DNA of 64,000 nucleotides. It comes from Ornithodoros turicata. Its lineage: Eukaryota; Arthropoda; Arachnida; Ixodida; Argasidae. A program made the translations under genes and the position numbers. Positions 1-14,200 of the stretch are shown piece after piece (within the stretch, counting starts at the first letter, position 1; the number at the start of each line of letters is the position of its first letter). Below the pieces are notes generated by a model. It made no database searches. It saw nothing but the letters and a program-made list of their open reading frames with translations, and was not told the origin of the DNA. Where the stretch lies: the NCBI RefSeq assembly GCF_037126465.1, contig NC_088202.1:87648160-87712159 (forward strand). The letters run 5' to 3'.

Positions 1-85
1 GGTAGAAGCAGCAAAAGGCAGATTCATCCCGCCCGTACCCCAGCGACTAAGTTAGAAGCTAGAAGAAAATGCTGATCACGAAAAA

Positions 86-128
<43 letters not shown>

Positions 129-2189
129 AAATGTGAAGGACGTTATAATTTCGTTCCATTTTCGTGTCGCGTGCGGTATGATGTGCTCTGGTTTCTTACA
201 TCACCTAGTTTACTAACATGTGGGATAAGAGACTTTTTTTTTCGCAAGAAGAAATTCATAAACGTGACGTCCACGTACAACATTAAATTTGTAGAGAACC
301 CTATGCGCAGTTAGCAATGGATTATTATTGGCAATCTTTATTTGCTTCGCATAATCTTGTCGCAAACCACAAATTATTATTTTTTTTCGTCATTGTGATC
401 TATTCTGGCGTTCGGGGCTCTGAGTGAGTCAGTGAGTGAACATAAACATAATAGGGGCTCTATTTTCTTTTACTGCCTAAGCACCTATGAACATCTTACT
501 GGGGGTTAAGGGGACAGTTACCGTTAGTGGACTTATCGGCTGTGCTGTGTAATTGACGGACCGCTATTGTGCTTTATACATGGCATGTGTAACATGCATA
601 CGCCTTTGTGTCCACTCGGTAGCGTATACCGACAGTTCACGCCTCACTTGTCATGTGTTCGCATGTGTGTTGGTGCTCCACCCATTTGACTCCCATCTCA
701 CTCATTACAATAACTCTATGTAACGAGGTAAAGTTAGTACAATTCCTACGGTGAAACGTCTTCTGCCATCACCATCACCATCATGTTGTTGTCTAACCTC
801 TGTAGTCTACACTTGTGAGGTGGGATGACGAGTGTCAATTCAAATATAGGAAGAGGTCTTGTTTTTGTACTTCCGTTTGAAAGCGAACCACATTCCGATC
901 ACTACCGATTGAAAGTTTCACAAGTTTTTTCATACAGCATAATGTTTAGAGACACGCTAAAGCGTAACACTGGCGTTGATGGTAGCCAGCTTGCAAGCCG
1001 CGGAACCGAAACATATGCAGGTACAAAACAAGAGACTGAAAGTAATACAAAGAAGCGAGCAACGTCCCCCCAGAAGCCAAACCGCACCATTACGATTCGA
1101 AAGACCATTCATTCTATGGGAGTACTTTCGAGTGAAGTTCTAAATGGTACTCAAATGTGTATCCACCGTAGATATCCTTTTTGCATCATGTCTCTTGTCT
1201 TTACATGTCAGCTGGAGGTGAGATCAATTTCATTTCTATTCGTTATTTGTCCTCCTTTTCACTTCTGAGTTTTCGTCGGCTTAGCACTTGTTACGCACTA
1301 CGAAGTGTAGCTGTTCCAGCACAGTATATTATATCGAAAGATACCAAAATGCACCAACCTCGATGCTAATACACGGAGACTCGAGTGCAACCCGGAAGTA
1401 CAATACTGTAGCGATAGTTATTGGTTGTGAACTGTCACTGCTAATTTTCTAATGTTTCCACAGACGACGAAAACAGAAGATTTCAGGCCGGAAATTTAGG
1501 TAATCAACGCCCCCTTTTCGGTATAGTCAGAGGTGTGAAAGGTAGTAACGGTACACAGGCTGGTCGAAGAGAGATGTGCCTTGACTCTGCGACATGGAAT
1601 ATAAAAATCCATTCTGTTCCAATCCGAAGTCGAGCGACTGAAATATTTGAGCGTTGGTCTCTTAGGAGCTCTAATGATTGGTTTAAATATGCCGAACAGG
1701 GCTACCTTTAAGCTACATGTTGTCAGATAATCTCGCTCACCTGAGGCGGGGATATTACACACCGGTATAATGTTACGTAATGCATTCTGGTATGTTAGAA
1801 AATTAAAAATATAGCATTCTGGTGACTGTATGCTGATGAAGAAGTCTGAGGTGAGGCTCTATCGTTATCTCGAACAAATACAGTTCTACTTCACCGATAC
1901 TCGTATAGTTAGACGTGAGAATGCGCAAACGTGTTTAATAAAAATTACGCAGCACTTTATGTACTGCATGCAATCTCCGACATTAGAGGGTCAGGGAATG
2001 TGGCGTTGCGAAGTCGTCGCGTTCCCTTCGTTGGCCTTACATTTGTGGAATGGCTCAAAGAGATGTGTTGTCCCAGACTGCAGTGCGTCCAGTAATCGCA
2101 AAAAGATAGACATTCTTACTGCGATCATATTTCTTTTCTCCGCGATCATTCTCTTTTTACCACGTTTCATGTTCCATTTCTGTTCTCAG
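1..2189. other. Intronic or upstream sequence, no identified exon
   Basis: Low-complexity and unique sequence before the first recognised exon. The longest open frame (825-1268, plus) has no recognisable domain. At least one more ectodomain exon, ending in phase 1, should lie here or before the window. A 36-nt candidate at 1464-1499 is discussed under rejected items. Confidence 0.6.
90..126. repeat. (TA)n microsatellite
   Basis: Uninterrupted AT dinucleotide repeat of roughly 37 bp. Confidence 0.9.
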
Positions 2190-2281
2190 GCATAACGGGT
2201 GACATAATAATCAATGAAAATGGGGATCGAGAAGCGGACTATACTTTAGATGACTTGGACCCCGAAACCGGAATGATGGCG
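2190..2281 (+). CDS. Guanylate cyclase exon 1 (visible): end of ligand-binding domain
   Basis: Acceptor TTCTCAG, donor GTAAGG. Enters with two bases completing a Gly codon and ends in phase 0. Reads [17 protein letters not shown] then LDDLDPETG, the conserved 'G(V/I)TG..I..NGDR..DY.L.D.DPETG' block near the end of natriuretic-peptide-receptor ectodomains. The exon that should precede it was not identified in 1-2189. Confidence 0.93.
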
Positions 2282-5200
2282 GTAAGGTATTCGCGTTACA
2301 GTGAATGACTTGTACTTAATCAGGGTAAACTGATTGACAAAAGACAATAGTCTAGATACACGTGAATTAAAAATATCGTTTAAGATTTTGTCGCGCTCAA
2401 CTTTTTGTGGACGCGAGAGCTTTTCCTGAGCAGAAAAGGTGTGCATGACTATACTTCCATTTCATAAAAAAATACATATTATTTTCGAAAAATTAGGCAG
2501 TTCACGACCCGTTGTCATGTTCTGTAATGTGCCAAAACTAAACTCGCCATTAAAGATGTCGACATTAAATCCGGAAACTGTGTTGAGCTACTTAAATTTA
2601 ATTTTTTCATAGCTATGCTCATATGTTTCTATCATTGTCTTTACTCTATCTGTCCTGTGTTCATTGAGCGCCTGTACTAGGAACTGTTTGGTGTACACAT
2701 CCTTGTACACGAGGAGTTTTAAGTGTTGCTTCCAAAGCTCGTATCTTCAAAAGCCCTATAAGAATGGGATTCGGTACGTAACTCACTAGGCTTCGTTCCT
2801 TGAAAGGGGTGCTCATATAGAGGGTGTTTGCTCTAACGTGCCCAGAATTTTTATTTAAAGCGAGCGATAAAAAAGCAACGAGCGCTACTTTTCAGCTATT
2901 TGACTAAGAAACAGGTGCTATTAGTGAAGCAGTACCTGTTTCTTACTCAGGAAAGTACCACTTGCTTTTCTTTTATCTCTCGTGTTAAATATAGTTTCTG
3001 GACACGTTAGAGCAAACACCCTGTATATGAAAAATGCACACTCAAAATCAAAGGGGCCGTACCTTCCTTTCAGCATATCCAATTATCTAACAACATCCCT
3101 CTCGTCGGCACGAAAACAATGATCCACCCCGTTCATGGTATGGCACTGAATACACCGCCAGACTTCTCGCTGGTTAATCGGAAGAATACTTCTGTCAAGA
3201 ACATTGTCTCCAGGGTCGGACAGTGCCTTGTACGTGGCCCACGAAAATTAACATCCTCAGCAATTCATTCTTCGACATCTTCGAATATGTCGCGGACGAT
3301 AGAGTGTGCCCCGTAAATATGAAGCAAGTAAGACGGGGGTCGATCTAAGGGCCGTTTCACACGGTGCACCTTTCTAGCATGCAATGGTTTCGTGCAAGTC
3401 ACGTTTGCCTCAACCCCACGTATTTCAGACGATGAAACCGAAGGACACAGAGTCTCCAGATGCAGCCTCCTAAGATGCACAAAGCAGGTCGTACAGTCGG
3501 CAAATTAACCGATCACGCGTGTCTTTGGGCGTTCCTATGTTAGCGCAGCACTCCCGAAAACGGCGGGAAGCTTGAAGAATGGCGCTCCAATAAATTATTC
3601 TAGCATGTACAGTTCTGAAAAAGTTACGAACTTTCTCATGGCAACCTTCCGTTGACACAACGTTTTCCTCGCACGCGTTTTACCGGCTACTTCCTTCCTC
3701 CGCCATTTTGTTTAGAAATTTGTCTACGCGATCCGCCCCGACGTCCCAAGGGTTTCGAGGTGTGTCGTCGTTGGACAAACTTCGCTGACCTGTGTCGATG
3801 ATTCACAGGATACTCACCGGAGACGCCGGCGAATTGCACGAGAAGCGACTCCCAACCGAAACTGCGGAACTGAGCTGTTCATCCTCGTTTCACCATTCCA
3901 CACGGAGCATCTGTTTGGTGAAACCAAGTTTCATGCAACAAAAGATGCACCGTGTGAAAGGCGCCTTAGATATTACAAAAAAATCTTGTGTGGGCATGAG
4001 TACAGAAAGTTGTGTGTGCGCGTGGTCACAGAACCACTGCAAGTGAAGTACATGCATGTATGGAAACCGTAAAGTTGCATGGCAGTTCGTACATTGCCGA
4101 GTAAGTGTCTTTGCCATGGGGCGAAGGTGCAAGGTCAAAAGATACAAATGGCCACAAATACAAAATGGAGAGGACGACTTAAGCGTCGGTGAATGGGGTG
4201 GGCATCATGTAATGATTTCGAAGGGTGTCCGCACGAGCGACTTTATCTGGCGAGATGTCGGCAAATGAGAACGAGCAGGAAAGCACGCGCCAACGAGATA
4301 TCGCGTAAAGGCTCAACCGCATCAGACGTTTTTCGAGCGACAAAACGCCGAGCTTCGCTCAGCAGCAAGCGACTCTCGGAAAACATCCGGAGCTAACCTC
4401 ATGCAGCGTTTCTACAACGGCGGATGGACGGCGTCCCATGAGAACGTTTCCGTGCTCTCAAGGAAAGAAACTCTAAACTTTATAAACACTTTTATTACAA
4501 GAAAAAGGGTCTCAAACACAGATACTTTTGAGTGATAAAATGTTACAATGAACAAGATGCTGCAGCAATGCACATTCACGAAGTAATTTGTTGTGAATGC
4601 CGGTCCCGCTGTCCACATGGTATACCCAAATACACGGAGCGAACGCAGCTTTCCAGTTGACATCTTCATCAGTATGTTGCACACTTCTCTTTGTGATTTG
4701 CACGTTGGACGCTCACACAAGAATTACGTTTTTAACACCCGCAACAATCTTCTGGCGAACGCGATCCACCCTAGCACTCTGAGCAATTCCGCATGCCGCT
4801 ATCTATGGGGTGTCCCGAAATCTGGCGAGATCGGGTGAACCTAAACCGAGGCTAATACCTGATTTGCGTCGATCCAACCTCTTCCCTCGCCCACCGTCAA
4901 ATATCTGCACGCCTCGGGGCGGACTTCGTGTGGTGCCGCTCTGACTGCCGCTCGCCAAACGACGCGGTAGGACGCTGGATAAAACGCCGGAGAAACGCCT
5001 CATGCGGTTGTGCATTAAGAAATGCCAAGAGCATCCGAACGACGTCTGAAGTGACGAAGGACAGCTTGCTGAAAAACGCGGAGGATGACTGCGGAGCTGA
5101 ACGCATCGCAGCTGTAGCAGACGCAGTTTTTCGTCGGAAAAATTCTGTGGAGCGCAGAGAATCTCTCAGCGGCAGAGGAGTGCACGAGAGGACGTGACGT

Positions 5201-8200
5201 TGATCACGTGTACCCAACAAATTTTGACGCCGCTCCTGCCGCACATGCGTCTCCGCCGAGATCTCGCCCCAAAAAGTCGCTTGTGCGGATACCCGATTAC
5301 CCGGTTATTGGCACAAACGATAGATGAAGCGGGGCGGCCCTTCTGTGATTTACGTGTGTGTATGTGTGTATGCACACAAATCATGTGTGAATGCTATGTA
5401 CATAGACGTTTCAATCATTTCAGCCTGTAGCTTCATTTTTTGGCATAACTCAGAAGTTCGAATACTTGGAAGGAGCTACGATCCACTGGCCAGGGGGAAG
5501 AAGTTCCCCTCCACCCGATGTTCCGGAATGCGGTTTTGCCGGTGATGCAGCCCACTGCCAGATCACAGGTTAACAACACATTTACCATGTTAGCATATTA
5601 ACGAGGACCATGTACACTCTAAAAACAGAACTTCACCGCATAGTACGTAATGCGCCAATCATTGCCGCGAACGGTAGGGCTATCGCTTTTGCTTCGAGGA
5701 GAGGGAGGCGCACGCCTTTTTGTGGCAATTTGGGTGTATGGTAATTGCCACAAAAATGCGTACGCCTCCCTCTCTCCTCGAATCAAAAGCGATAACCCTA
5801 TCGTTGGCGGCAATGATTGGCGCACTACGTGCTATACGGTGCAGTTCTGTTTTTAGAGTGTAGGCAATAAATCTCGAGAAAGTGGATCTTTGCCGTCGCT
5901 CACCTGCACAAGCCATCCAAAAGATATTAGGCAAAAAAAAAAAAAGTGACATGTGAGCAATGCACGTGGAAACGTAGGATGAGGGGCACAGTGTGTACTT
6001 TTTGCAGTCATCTGCAGTAGATTGCATCTTACTGCATAACGGATAACATATGTATATACCTCACGACACGTCATGCAGACAGTTTATATTTTTCCATTGT
6101 CACGTGTGCGCATTCTGTGATATTCGAGGAATAAACCACAACTAAAATGGTGCACCTTCTACGTTAAAATCTTGTAACATCTCTAATATCTCTAAAATAT
6201 CGTAAAATCTCTGATATCTTGTAACAGAACCTCTGTCTCCTCTTGCTACTGCTGGCATAACGTTTGTGGGATTCGTCATCATGACCTCGCTCGTCGGATA
6301 CTTCACTTTCAAGTGAGCATAACGGCAAAAACAAATTCCTTCTTCTTTCTTTCTTTCACAGCAGTAACGAATACATACCATGTATGAAGTGGCTGCGTCA
6401 GCCTTAAAGGCTGATTCACATTATAGCGTTTACGGCTGCGCACTGCGTCTTACGTGTACCTTCGTTCCATCCTGAAGGATGTTCTGTCCAGTGATTCGCT
6501 GTCAGAGGACATCACACGCAAGCGCAACCGATAACGCAGCAGTGTGAATCAGGCTTAACGTTGAATTGTACGCTTTTACAGAAAGTTGCACTATGAGTCC
6601 CAGCTGTCTAACCAATGGTGGAAGATCAGCTGGGATGATCTTGTGTTGCCGGGAAAGCAGATACATAAATCTAAAGGCAGCATTCCCAGCCAAAGCGAGA
6701 GTGGCGGTGACAGCAACCACGTGAGTAACGTGGAGCAGCCATTCCTTACGTACCTTCGTGTCATCTAGTCATAATTATGCAGCGAGTAGTAGTCGGCAAA
6801 ACAATTATTTGCGCGCTGCTTGGACGTTGCCAGCAACATTAGCAATGCATGGCACACGTGAAGTCAGAAGTTAGAGACCATTCCTGTTTTCTACCCTGCC
6901 CAGACAGATGACAACCGTAACCCTGTATTCGTGGCGTAGTAATAGATTTTGTTAATTTCCTTACACTCTAAAAACAGAGCTTCACCGCATAGCAAGCTGT
7001 CAGCCAACCATTGCCACGAATGATAGGGTTATCGCTTCTGATTCGAGGAGACAGGGGGATATCCGCCTTTTTGTGGCAATTTGGATACATGGTAATTGCC
7101 GCAAAAAGGCGTACGCCTCCCTCTCTCCTCGAATCAGAGCAGATAACCGTATCGTTCGCGGCAATGATTGGCGCACTATGTGCAATGCGGTGAAGTTCTG
7201 TTTTGAGCGGCTGTTTCACGAAAATCCTGCAGTTAAATAATACGGAAACGGCTGGACGCTACCGAAAAGGTTTCCTTTTTTTAAACATCCTTGAAACATC
7301 GACCAAGAGCGGAGCAGTGAGTGGCTCATTTGTATGCGCTCATTAATTAAAAAAAGAATCCTGACTTCGAAATTTTAATTCGGGCGCTCTTGTGATCGGT
7401 ACCGCACCTATCGGGTCCTTCAGCGTAAAATATTGTAGAATAAAACACGCGTCGACACTTTGTGATTTTTCAACTAACTAGTTGGCTTCGGTTGTTATAT
7501 TTCTTGCACGGAGCAGCGCAGCAATGCGTTCTTTGGTTCAGCTATCCGGTTCTTAACTGCATGTTCAACCATCTTTTCCACACACAGGGATGACGGAAGG
7601 TAGGGAACCAAATAATAGTCAGGGTGTTTCAGAAAACGTGTCATCCGGACTTTATAAAAAAACGGGGCGACGGAAAAATAGGGGGTAAACGGCATTTGTG
7701 TGGCAACTGAATTTGCCATCTTGCAAAAATATTTTAATTTCATTTTAATTAAAAGAAGTTCAATTTCTTTAATTGAACTCCAAAATTTCCCAAGTCAATC
7801 TCACGGGTTTTTTTTACAGAATTAGATAGCCCGTAGCGAACTTAGTCCGATTCACCGATCTCTTCTTATCCGATATTCCGATCTCTTGCTTATCCAATCT
7901 CCTGTCCTACACGCGATGCCTTCAATACAAACGCAAATGATAGTTTTAGCAGATTCTATAAAGGATCTTCTTCTTCGAATAAGATACAGGGTGTTTCAAA
8001 AAATGTGTCATTCGGACGGGGCGACGGAAAAATACGGGGTAAAGGGCACTTGTGTGGCAACTGAATTTGCCATCTTGCAAAAATATTTTAATTTGATTTT
8101 AATTAACATAAATTGAATTTCTTTAATTGGACTCCAAAATTTCCCAACTCAACCTAACGTTGTTTTTTTTTTTTTACAGAATTAGAGAGCCTGTAGCGAG

Positions 8201-11200
8201 CTTAGTCCGATTCACCAAGAAATCCGCTCAATATTGCAAACGGAACTGCTCCAAAAAGGTCCCGAAATTCAGGCTTCAAAGTTTCGGGTGTTCAACGGCG
8301 CACCAAACCAGTCCCAAAGATGCGCGGAAAGGAGGACATGCTCCTGCCCCCATGAAGCTAGATCAATGTATCGCCGGACCGGCGTGCAGCACGAGACGCG
8401 CCGATAACAAGGCGGGTGACATTCCACGATACGTTGATAAACGGCACAAAAATGATTCCGCCTCTTTTCTCCCGACCTTCTATCTGTCATGGGGGCAGGA
8501 GCATGTCCTCCTCTCCACGCATCTTTGCGACTGATTTGGTATGCCGTTGAATACCCGAAACTTTGAAGCCTCAATTTCGGGACTTTTTTTTTTGCAGTTC
8601 CATTTGCAATATTGAGCGGATTTCTTGGTGGACCTGACTAAGTTCGCTACGGGCTCTCTAATTCTGTAAAAAAAAACGTTAGGTTGACTTGGAAAATTTT
8701 GGAGTTCAATTAAAGAAACTCAATTTCTTTTAATTAAAACCAAATGCAAATATCTTTGAAATGTGTCAAATTCCGTTGCCACACAAATGCCATTTACCCC
8801 GTATTTTTCCGTCGACCCGTTTTTTTATAAAGTCCGAATGACACGTTTTTTGAAACACCCTGTATAAAGACAGGTAGCGAAACTCCCATAGGAGCGGAAG
8901 AGAGGGAAGGACTGACGTGCAATAATAATGTAAGGTCTGCCTACTGAGCCAAGGCGGCAAGATTCACTCCTGAAAAAAAATGCAGGAAAAGAAATTAAGA
9001 CAGTCCTACGGGCGAGGCAAAGGCCAGAAACGCAACCTCCTGCTCTCCGACGGATGTGGGTGACTATGTGGGAAGGACCTTGCGGGTGCAAGATGTCTTC
9101 TAATGTAGCACAGGGGATTGGAAGAACTTTCAACCGCGCCATCCTTACTTCTTATGAGACCTGGTGCTCAGAGCAGTCTATGACGATGTGCGACAGATAG
9201 CAGTGGGTGAAACAAGGCTCGCAGCGGGAGGATGGAGCGAGGCCAATCTTGTAACTGGACGCAGGTGTTAGATTAGCCTTGCATCTCAGTCTGTGAAGTA
9301 GGGTAGCCTTGTTGCTGCTGAGGTCGTTGACAGGAGAGGATTGTCAGAAATGAGGCAATTCTGGAAAAGCAGCAAGGCGGATTTCACAAACGAACTCTGA
9401 AAACTGGTGTAGGGACCTCCAGGGAAAGATCATGACAGCCGTTGACCCTTTTCCCCCATTTTTTTTTCGTTTTCGTGGAATAGCAAGTCGGCTCTTTGCT
9501 TGGCTAACCTTTCCTTTCTTTTCTTAATGAACATTCCCCGCCCCGCCCCCGTTGGCGATGGGGTCCCCTTCCGTGTTGCCCGAGATTCCCACGTGTGACG
9601 GAAAGCACTGAATCCCACAGCAAAACCGTCACAGTGAAGCTGCCTCCAGTATTCCAGGGTTGATGGCGAAATCTGGTCGTCGACCTGAAAGTTTTCGATC
9701 CGTTGCAGCGCACATTCACGAGTCAGTCAGCACAACCACACGTTGTGCTGTGAAGCTGGACAGAGACTCCAAGGCTCGCTGGATGCCGACGAGTTCAGCC
9801 AGTGCTAAGGAAAATTGATTGTCGATGCAGCCACCGCAGGAGAGCTGCGGTGCTGCTTCCGGAAACATGGTAGGTAGACCCATCGTTGCATATCTGCAAC
9901 ACTTTTCCATGCTTCTCGACGATGGCTTCTTCAGCGACTACATTTGCCACTATATTTCGCACTTGAGATTTGTGTCGCAGTCCGCATATATCGCAAGCAC
10001 AATGAGGACGCTGAAGCAGAAAGGGAGAGCCTTCCAAGCAGATGATTAGCCTTTGCCAGACTAGCGTCCTGTAGGTATTTCTTCCCAGTTCTCTGAACTG
10101 TGATCCGCGGTGGCCCCGGATTCGACGGATGATTTGCTGTCCGGTACGTGATCTGTGTAGCTTGTCGTATCGCCTTAGGAGGCGTTCGGTAGCAAGAAGG
10201 CGAAGAGGCATTGGTCCCGCTTCTCTACAGAGGAGCACGCTTTTTGAATGTTAAGGGAGACCCTGTTAGGTCCTCAGGCCCATTCGTTGGGCTACTTCCA
10301 ACTGTGTTTGTCTCGTTTGTGGTGCAACGCGTACGGAAGCGAGTGCAGAATACGGGAGGGCACGAGTGACTTGTCTAGCTTGCTGAGTGCTCTGGATGAG
10401 CACACTCAGTCAGTGCCTCGAAGGCGGTTCAGAGCGTTCTAGGAACACCCGATGGATGACTTGATGACTGCAACCAGGGGGCTCCAGCTAAGCTTTTCGT
10501 CAATGGTGATCCCGAAGCGCTGCGTCTTGACTAGAGAAACGCTGTATCATCAAAGCTTGATTCCAACTGTCTTGAGGCGCATGCTGTTAATGATCATTAC
10601 ACTGGATTTTTCGGTCAAGATAGAAAGGGCTACACCATCTAGGTAGTCCGTTATGGCTTCTATGCGGCTTGCATACTTCATCATTCCCATCTTGCAACCG
10701 ATGTACCACAGGGCTATGTCGTCAGCGTAGATGGAGATGGAGACTAATGGCCTAGCTTTTGGAAGAGATCTCGGCAGGACTCCCATTACAATGTTGAAGA
10801 GTGTCGGGATCAAAACGCTTCCTTGTGGCAAGCCCAAAACCTTGCAAGGAGCACTAGGGACGCTTCCCAGACGCGCCTGTGCCGTTCTGCTTGTGAGTCG
10901 GTTTGCCACGAAGCGGAGTGTGACACCAGTGCCGAGTAGACAGCTAACAGCGTTCGCCGGGCTGACGTTATTGTAGCGGCATCACTATAGCTCGCCTTCA
11001 TCGCCATCTTCATCTACAGGCATCTTCTCACGCGCCATAATAAACCATTCATTCCTTTATCGTCTTCACTGCTGGCCGGTCCTTCCTTACTTAGCGCTCC
11101 ACAGTTATCACAGACCTGTCTCACGTCCAAAAAGACGCTGAGCGTCGCTAGCCTTCGCTTCTTCGCACTGTCCCCGCAGATGAGCATTCCAGCACGCTGT

Positions 11201-14200
11201 CAGCAGCGCTGAGGCCTCTCCAGCAACCTGTCATGCAGCTCGGCAGCAAATTGTTCGATTCGAGGAACCACTGCAGACACACTAAACGTTCCATCAGTTT
11301 AGCCACAGTGGACGTGAGGGAAACAGGGGGGGGGGGGGGTTACTTTCTTTCTCTTTTTCTTTTTTTCGCGCGGAAAATATTTTCGCGTTTTGGGGGAACA
11401 AAGCTGGTTTGAGGAGGAATTCACAAGAGCTTAAATTCGCGACACATGGTTAATGGAGTGCTTTGCTCTTGCATATCGTGCCGCGGTTAATACTTGGGCA
11501 TATTCATTCCCTGCTCCTCCAGTATTGACTCGCATATTCACCTCCAGCAATGGGGTAGAGCATCGCCCCCGGCGATGAAACTCCCCACCCATCATCCTTA
11601 AATAAAGTTGTTGTTTGTTTACTTGGGCATATTTCGGCACGTACTGAGACATCCGTTGTTCACGGGGATGGCGGCGTTCTAGGTCAATCCCTTTCTTCTC
11701 ACAGTCATGGGAGGAAAGGGCCCTTTAGGGACCCTGCAGGAGGCCATATAGTACTGGCCGTGTGCAGGTCAGCCGGTTCATTTCAGCAGTTCTCATTCAT
11801 TATCACTCAGGGCACTAAACTGTTCGGTTGGGATGTCGTACTATCACACAAGCTGGTTTTGAGAAGGCGGGGAAAATACCTGCGCGGCTTCGTGGTATAT
11901 ATGTACAGTGCAATGCGTTTGTAGGAGTAACAAAAGCGTGATTAATTTTCATTTCTTTACATCTTGCCTGATGGGATAAAACAATCTTCTGCGGTTTGTA
12001 AACTACCTACGCTGCATGGAGTAGAAAGGGTCAAGGTAACCACGGTATAGCGTCGAGCGCCGCACGATTTTCGCCTTCATATGGCCAGAGTTATTCGCGG
12101 GAACTTAAATTCGCGATTTTGGAAGAATGCGCGAAAAACGCAAAAAAAAAAGAAGAAAGAAACACTTCTACAGTACCTGAAGCCTTGGTTTCCCATGCTT
12201 GCGGATGGCTACAGCAACCGCCTGTTTGCCGTCCAGCCGCTTCTGCAAGTCCACACTCACTGAGCGCCACAATAGGCACTGGATGCATTATGAGCCGGCA
12301 AAGGAGCTTTGAGAGAGCACTGAAGCTCTTGCCACTAGCACCAGTGCAGTTCCATTGTGGAACCTTTTCATCCCTTTTTTTTAAATAAACATATCCCCCC
12401 TCCCCATTGTAGGAGAGTAGGCAAGTACTGATGGTTTGAGAACTTGGTTAGTTCACTAGCCATGGCGGGTGATGGGGAGTTTATGAAGTGTAGGCGTCGT
12501 TATGATGAAGGTCTATGCACCGAGGAGGCTGGCGGGGGAGAGGCAGAAGTAGCGAGACGAAAGAGCGGATGCCGTCTGGGAACCAGGAGCATCCTATGCC
12601 TGCCTTCAGCATATAGTGAATACCAGGTGAACTGTGGTGGAGATAGTAGAACCCGGTTGAGGATGAGCAGCTGATTTTGTTGATGATTCGGCGAAATCGG
12701 TAGTTTCCTTATGTACTATGACTGAGGAGTTCACCGAGGCTTCGCTGCAGGCTACAGGGGTGGGCGCTGAATCAGGAGCCCGCTTAGGAATAGTTGCCGA
12801 CTCCTGTGTGGCGTCAGTGCCGCGCACAGCGTCACTGTATAAGGCATCGCTATTTGGGTCCATTTGCTGTGCGAGAGGGCTCGCTACACGGGTAGGGACG
12901 TCACTAGGTTTCTGGGAATCAGAATCGTTCGCGCTTTGCTGGGTTTTGCCGGTGTCTTTGTTTCGCAAAAATTTGGCGACCTTCTCGCCAGGTAGTTCGA
13001 TTTTAGCTGCTGTAACGGAGAGCAACAGTCGCTGCCTGCTTGACTACACAGGAATTGTCCAGTGCCGCGTAGTCCTTCCCACAATTTACATATCGCAATG
13101 TGTTGGTTTTGTTGCAGTCTGTAGTGTTATGATCGCCAGCACATCGTGCGCTAGCTTTCTCGCGGGTGCACGTGTCCAGGCAGCACACCAATATTGGACC
13201 AATACTGGCCCAATATTGGCATACCTATATTGTCAATATTGACCCAATATGACAAATGCAACCCGGCCCAGTATTGGTCAGCCGGTTTTGCCAATGAACA
13301 GCCACGTTTCTGTATATTTACTTTTATATTGTCATCTCTGGTTGGTTGGTGGTTGGAAAAACCAGTTGGGCTTGTTGGAAGAATAACAAGGGGAGGTTGA
13401 ATTCGCGCATCGCGTGTCATCTCTATTCTAAATCCATATATTACATTTCTATTTCAATTGGCAATCTAATTTTCTGCTGACACATGTGTCTAGCCTCTAG
13501 CTTCTAATGCTATGTCTGCCCGTACAACTGCAGTTGTACGGGCAGACATAGCATTAGAAGCTTCATCGTTGACTGAAGTCCCTCCTAATCGGGAAAGCGC
13601 AGCCACATCAGGACCGACAACGTCACAGGCCCCTGTGTCTTCAGAAGGATACCAATACCATGATAGCAGCAGTGCCATGTATTAAAAGGGAGTCTGGCCA
13701 TTAGGAGGGGCCTAAAAAAGAGGCTTGACCTGTCAATCAAACTTGGACGCATTTCATTGGTTGCCTTTTCCCATGGGGGCCGCCATAACACTAAAATTTC
13801 TCCAAAATGAAGTATGATGCTTTGAACGGCGAAGCGGAGATTTCGCGCCAAAAAAAATTCACAGACTTCTTTAATTTTATACTGTGAGTATATATCCTCA
13901 TGTACGCAGTTGCAAAATCAGCTTCGACTTTCGCTCTGCCATCATTATTTACGCGAAAATGAGATGTTTCGTCGCTAACGTTAGGCCTATAGCAAGACGC
14001 ACCTGATACGTAAGGTTTTGCATTATATCGTTGTTGTAACTTTATTTATACATACATCTTTGGGCATTTTTTGATTCAATCTACTTACGTTACGTGATTT
14101 AGAAGTTCATACCGGCAGCTGTCTGCTACGAAGAAGTGGTTCTTCCGCTCTCCTGATCAATTACCTCGGCCAGCAACCATTTCTGCAATTCTGAGTCTTC

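Noticed and set aside
825..1268. 147-codon plus-strand frame
   Set aside because: No domain, no splice or promoter context, composition like the surrounding intron.
1464..1499. 36-nt candidate exon (acceptor TTTCCACAG, donor GTAATC) that would join exon 1 in phase and read DENRRFQAGNL
   Set aside because: The phase fits but the peptide does not resemble the expected 'MWNRTF' region, the exon is very short and the donor is weak.
4897..5244. Overlapping 115- and 89-codon frames on opposite strands
   Set aside because: They lie inside a non-autonomous inverted-repeat element and show no domain.
13500..13683. Open frame through the perfect palindrome ending [15 protein letters not shown]
   Set aside because: The palindrome itself creates part of the frame, and there is no splice acceptor or known domain.
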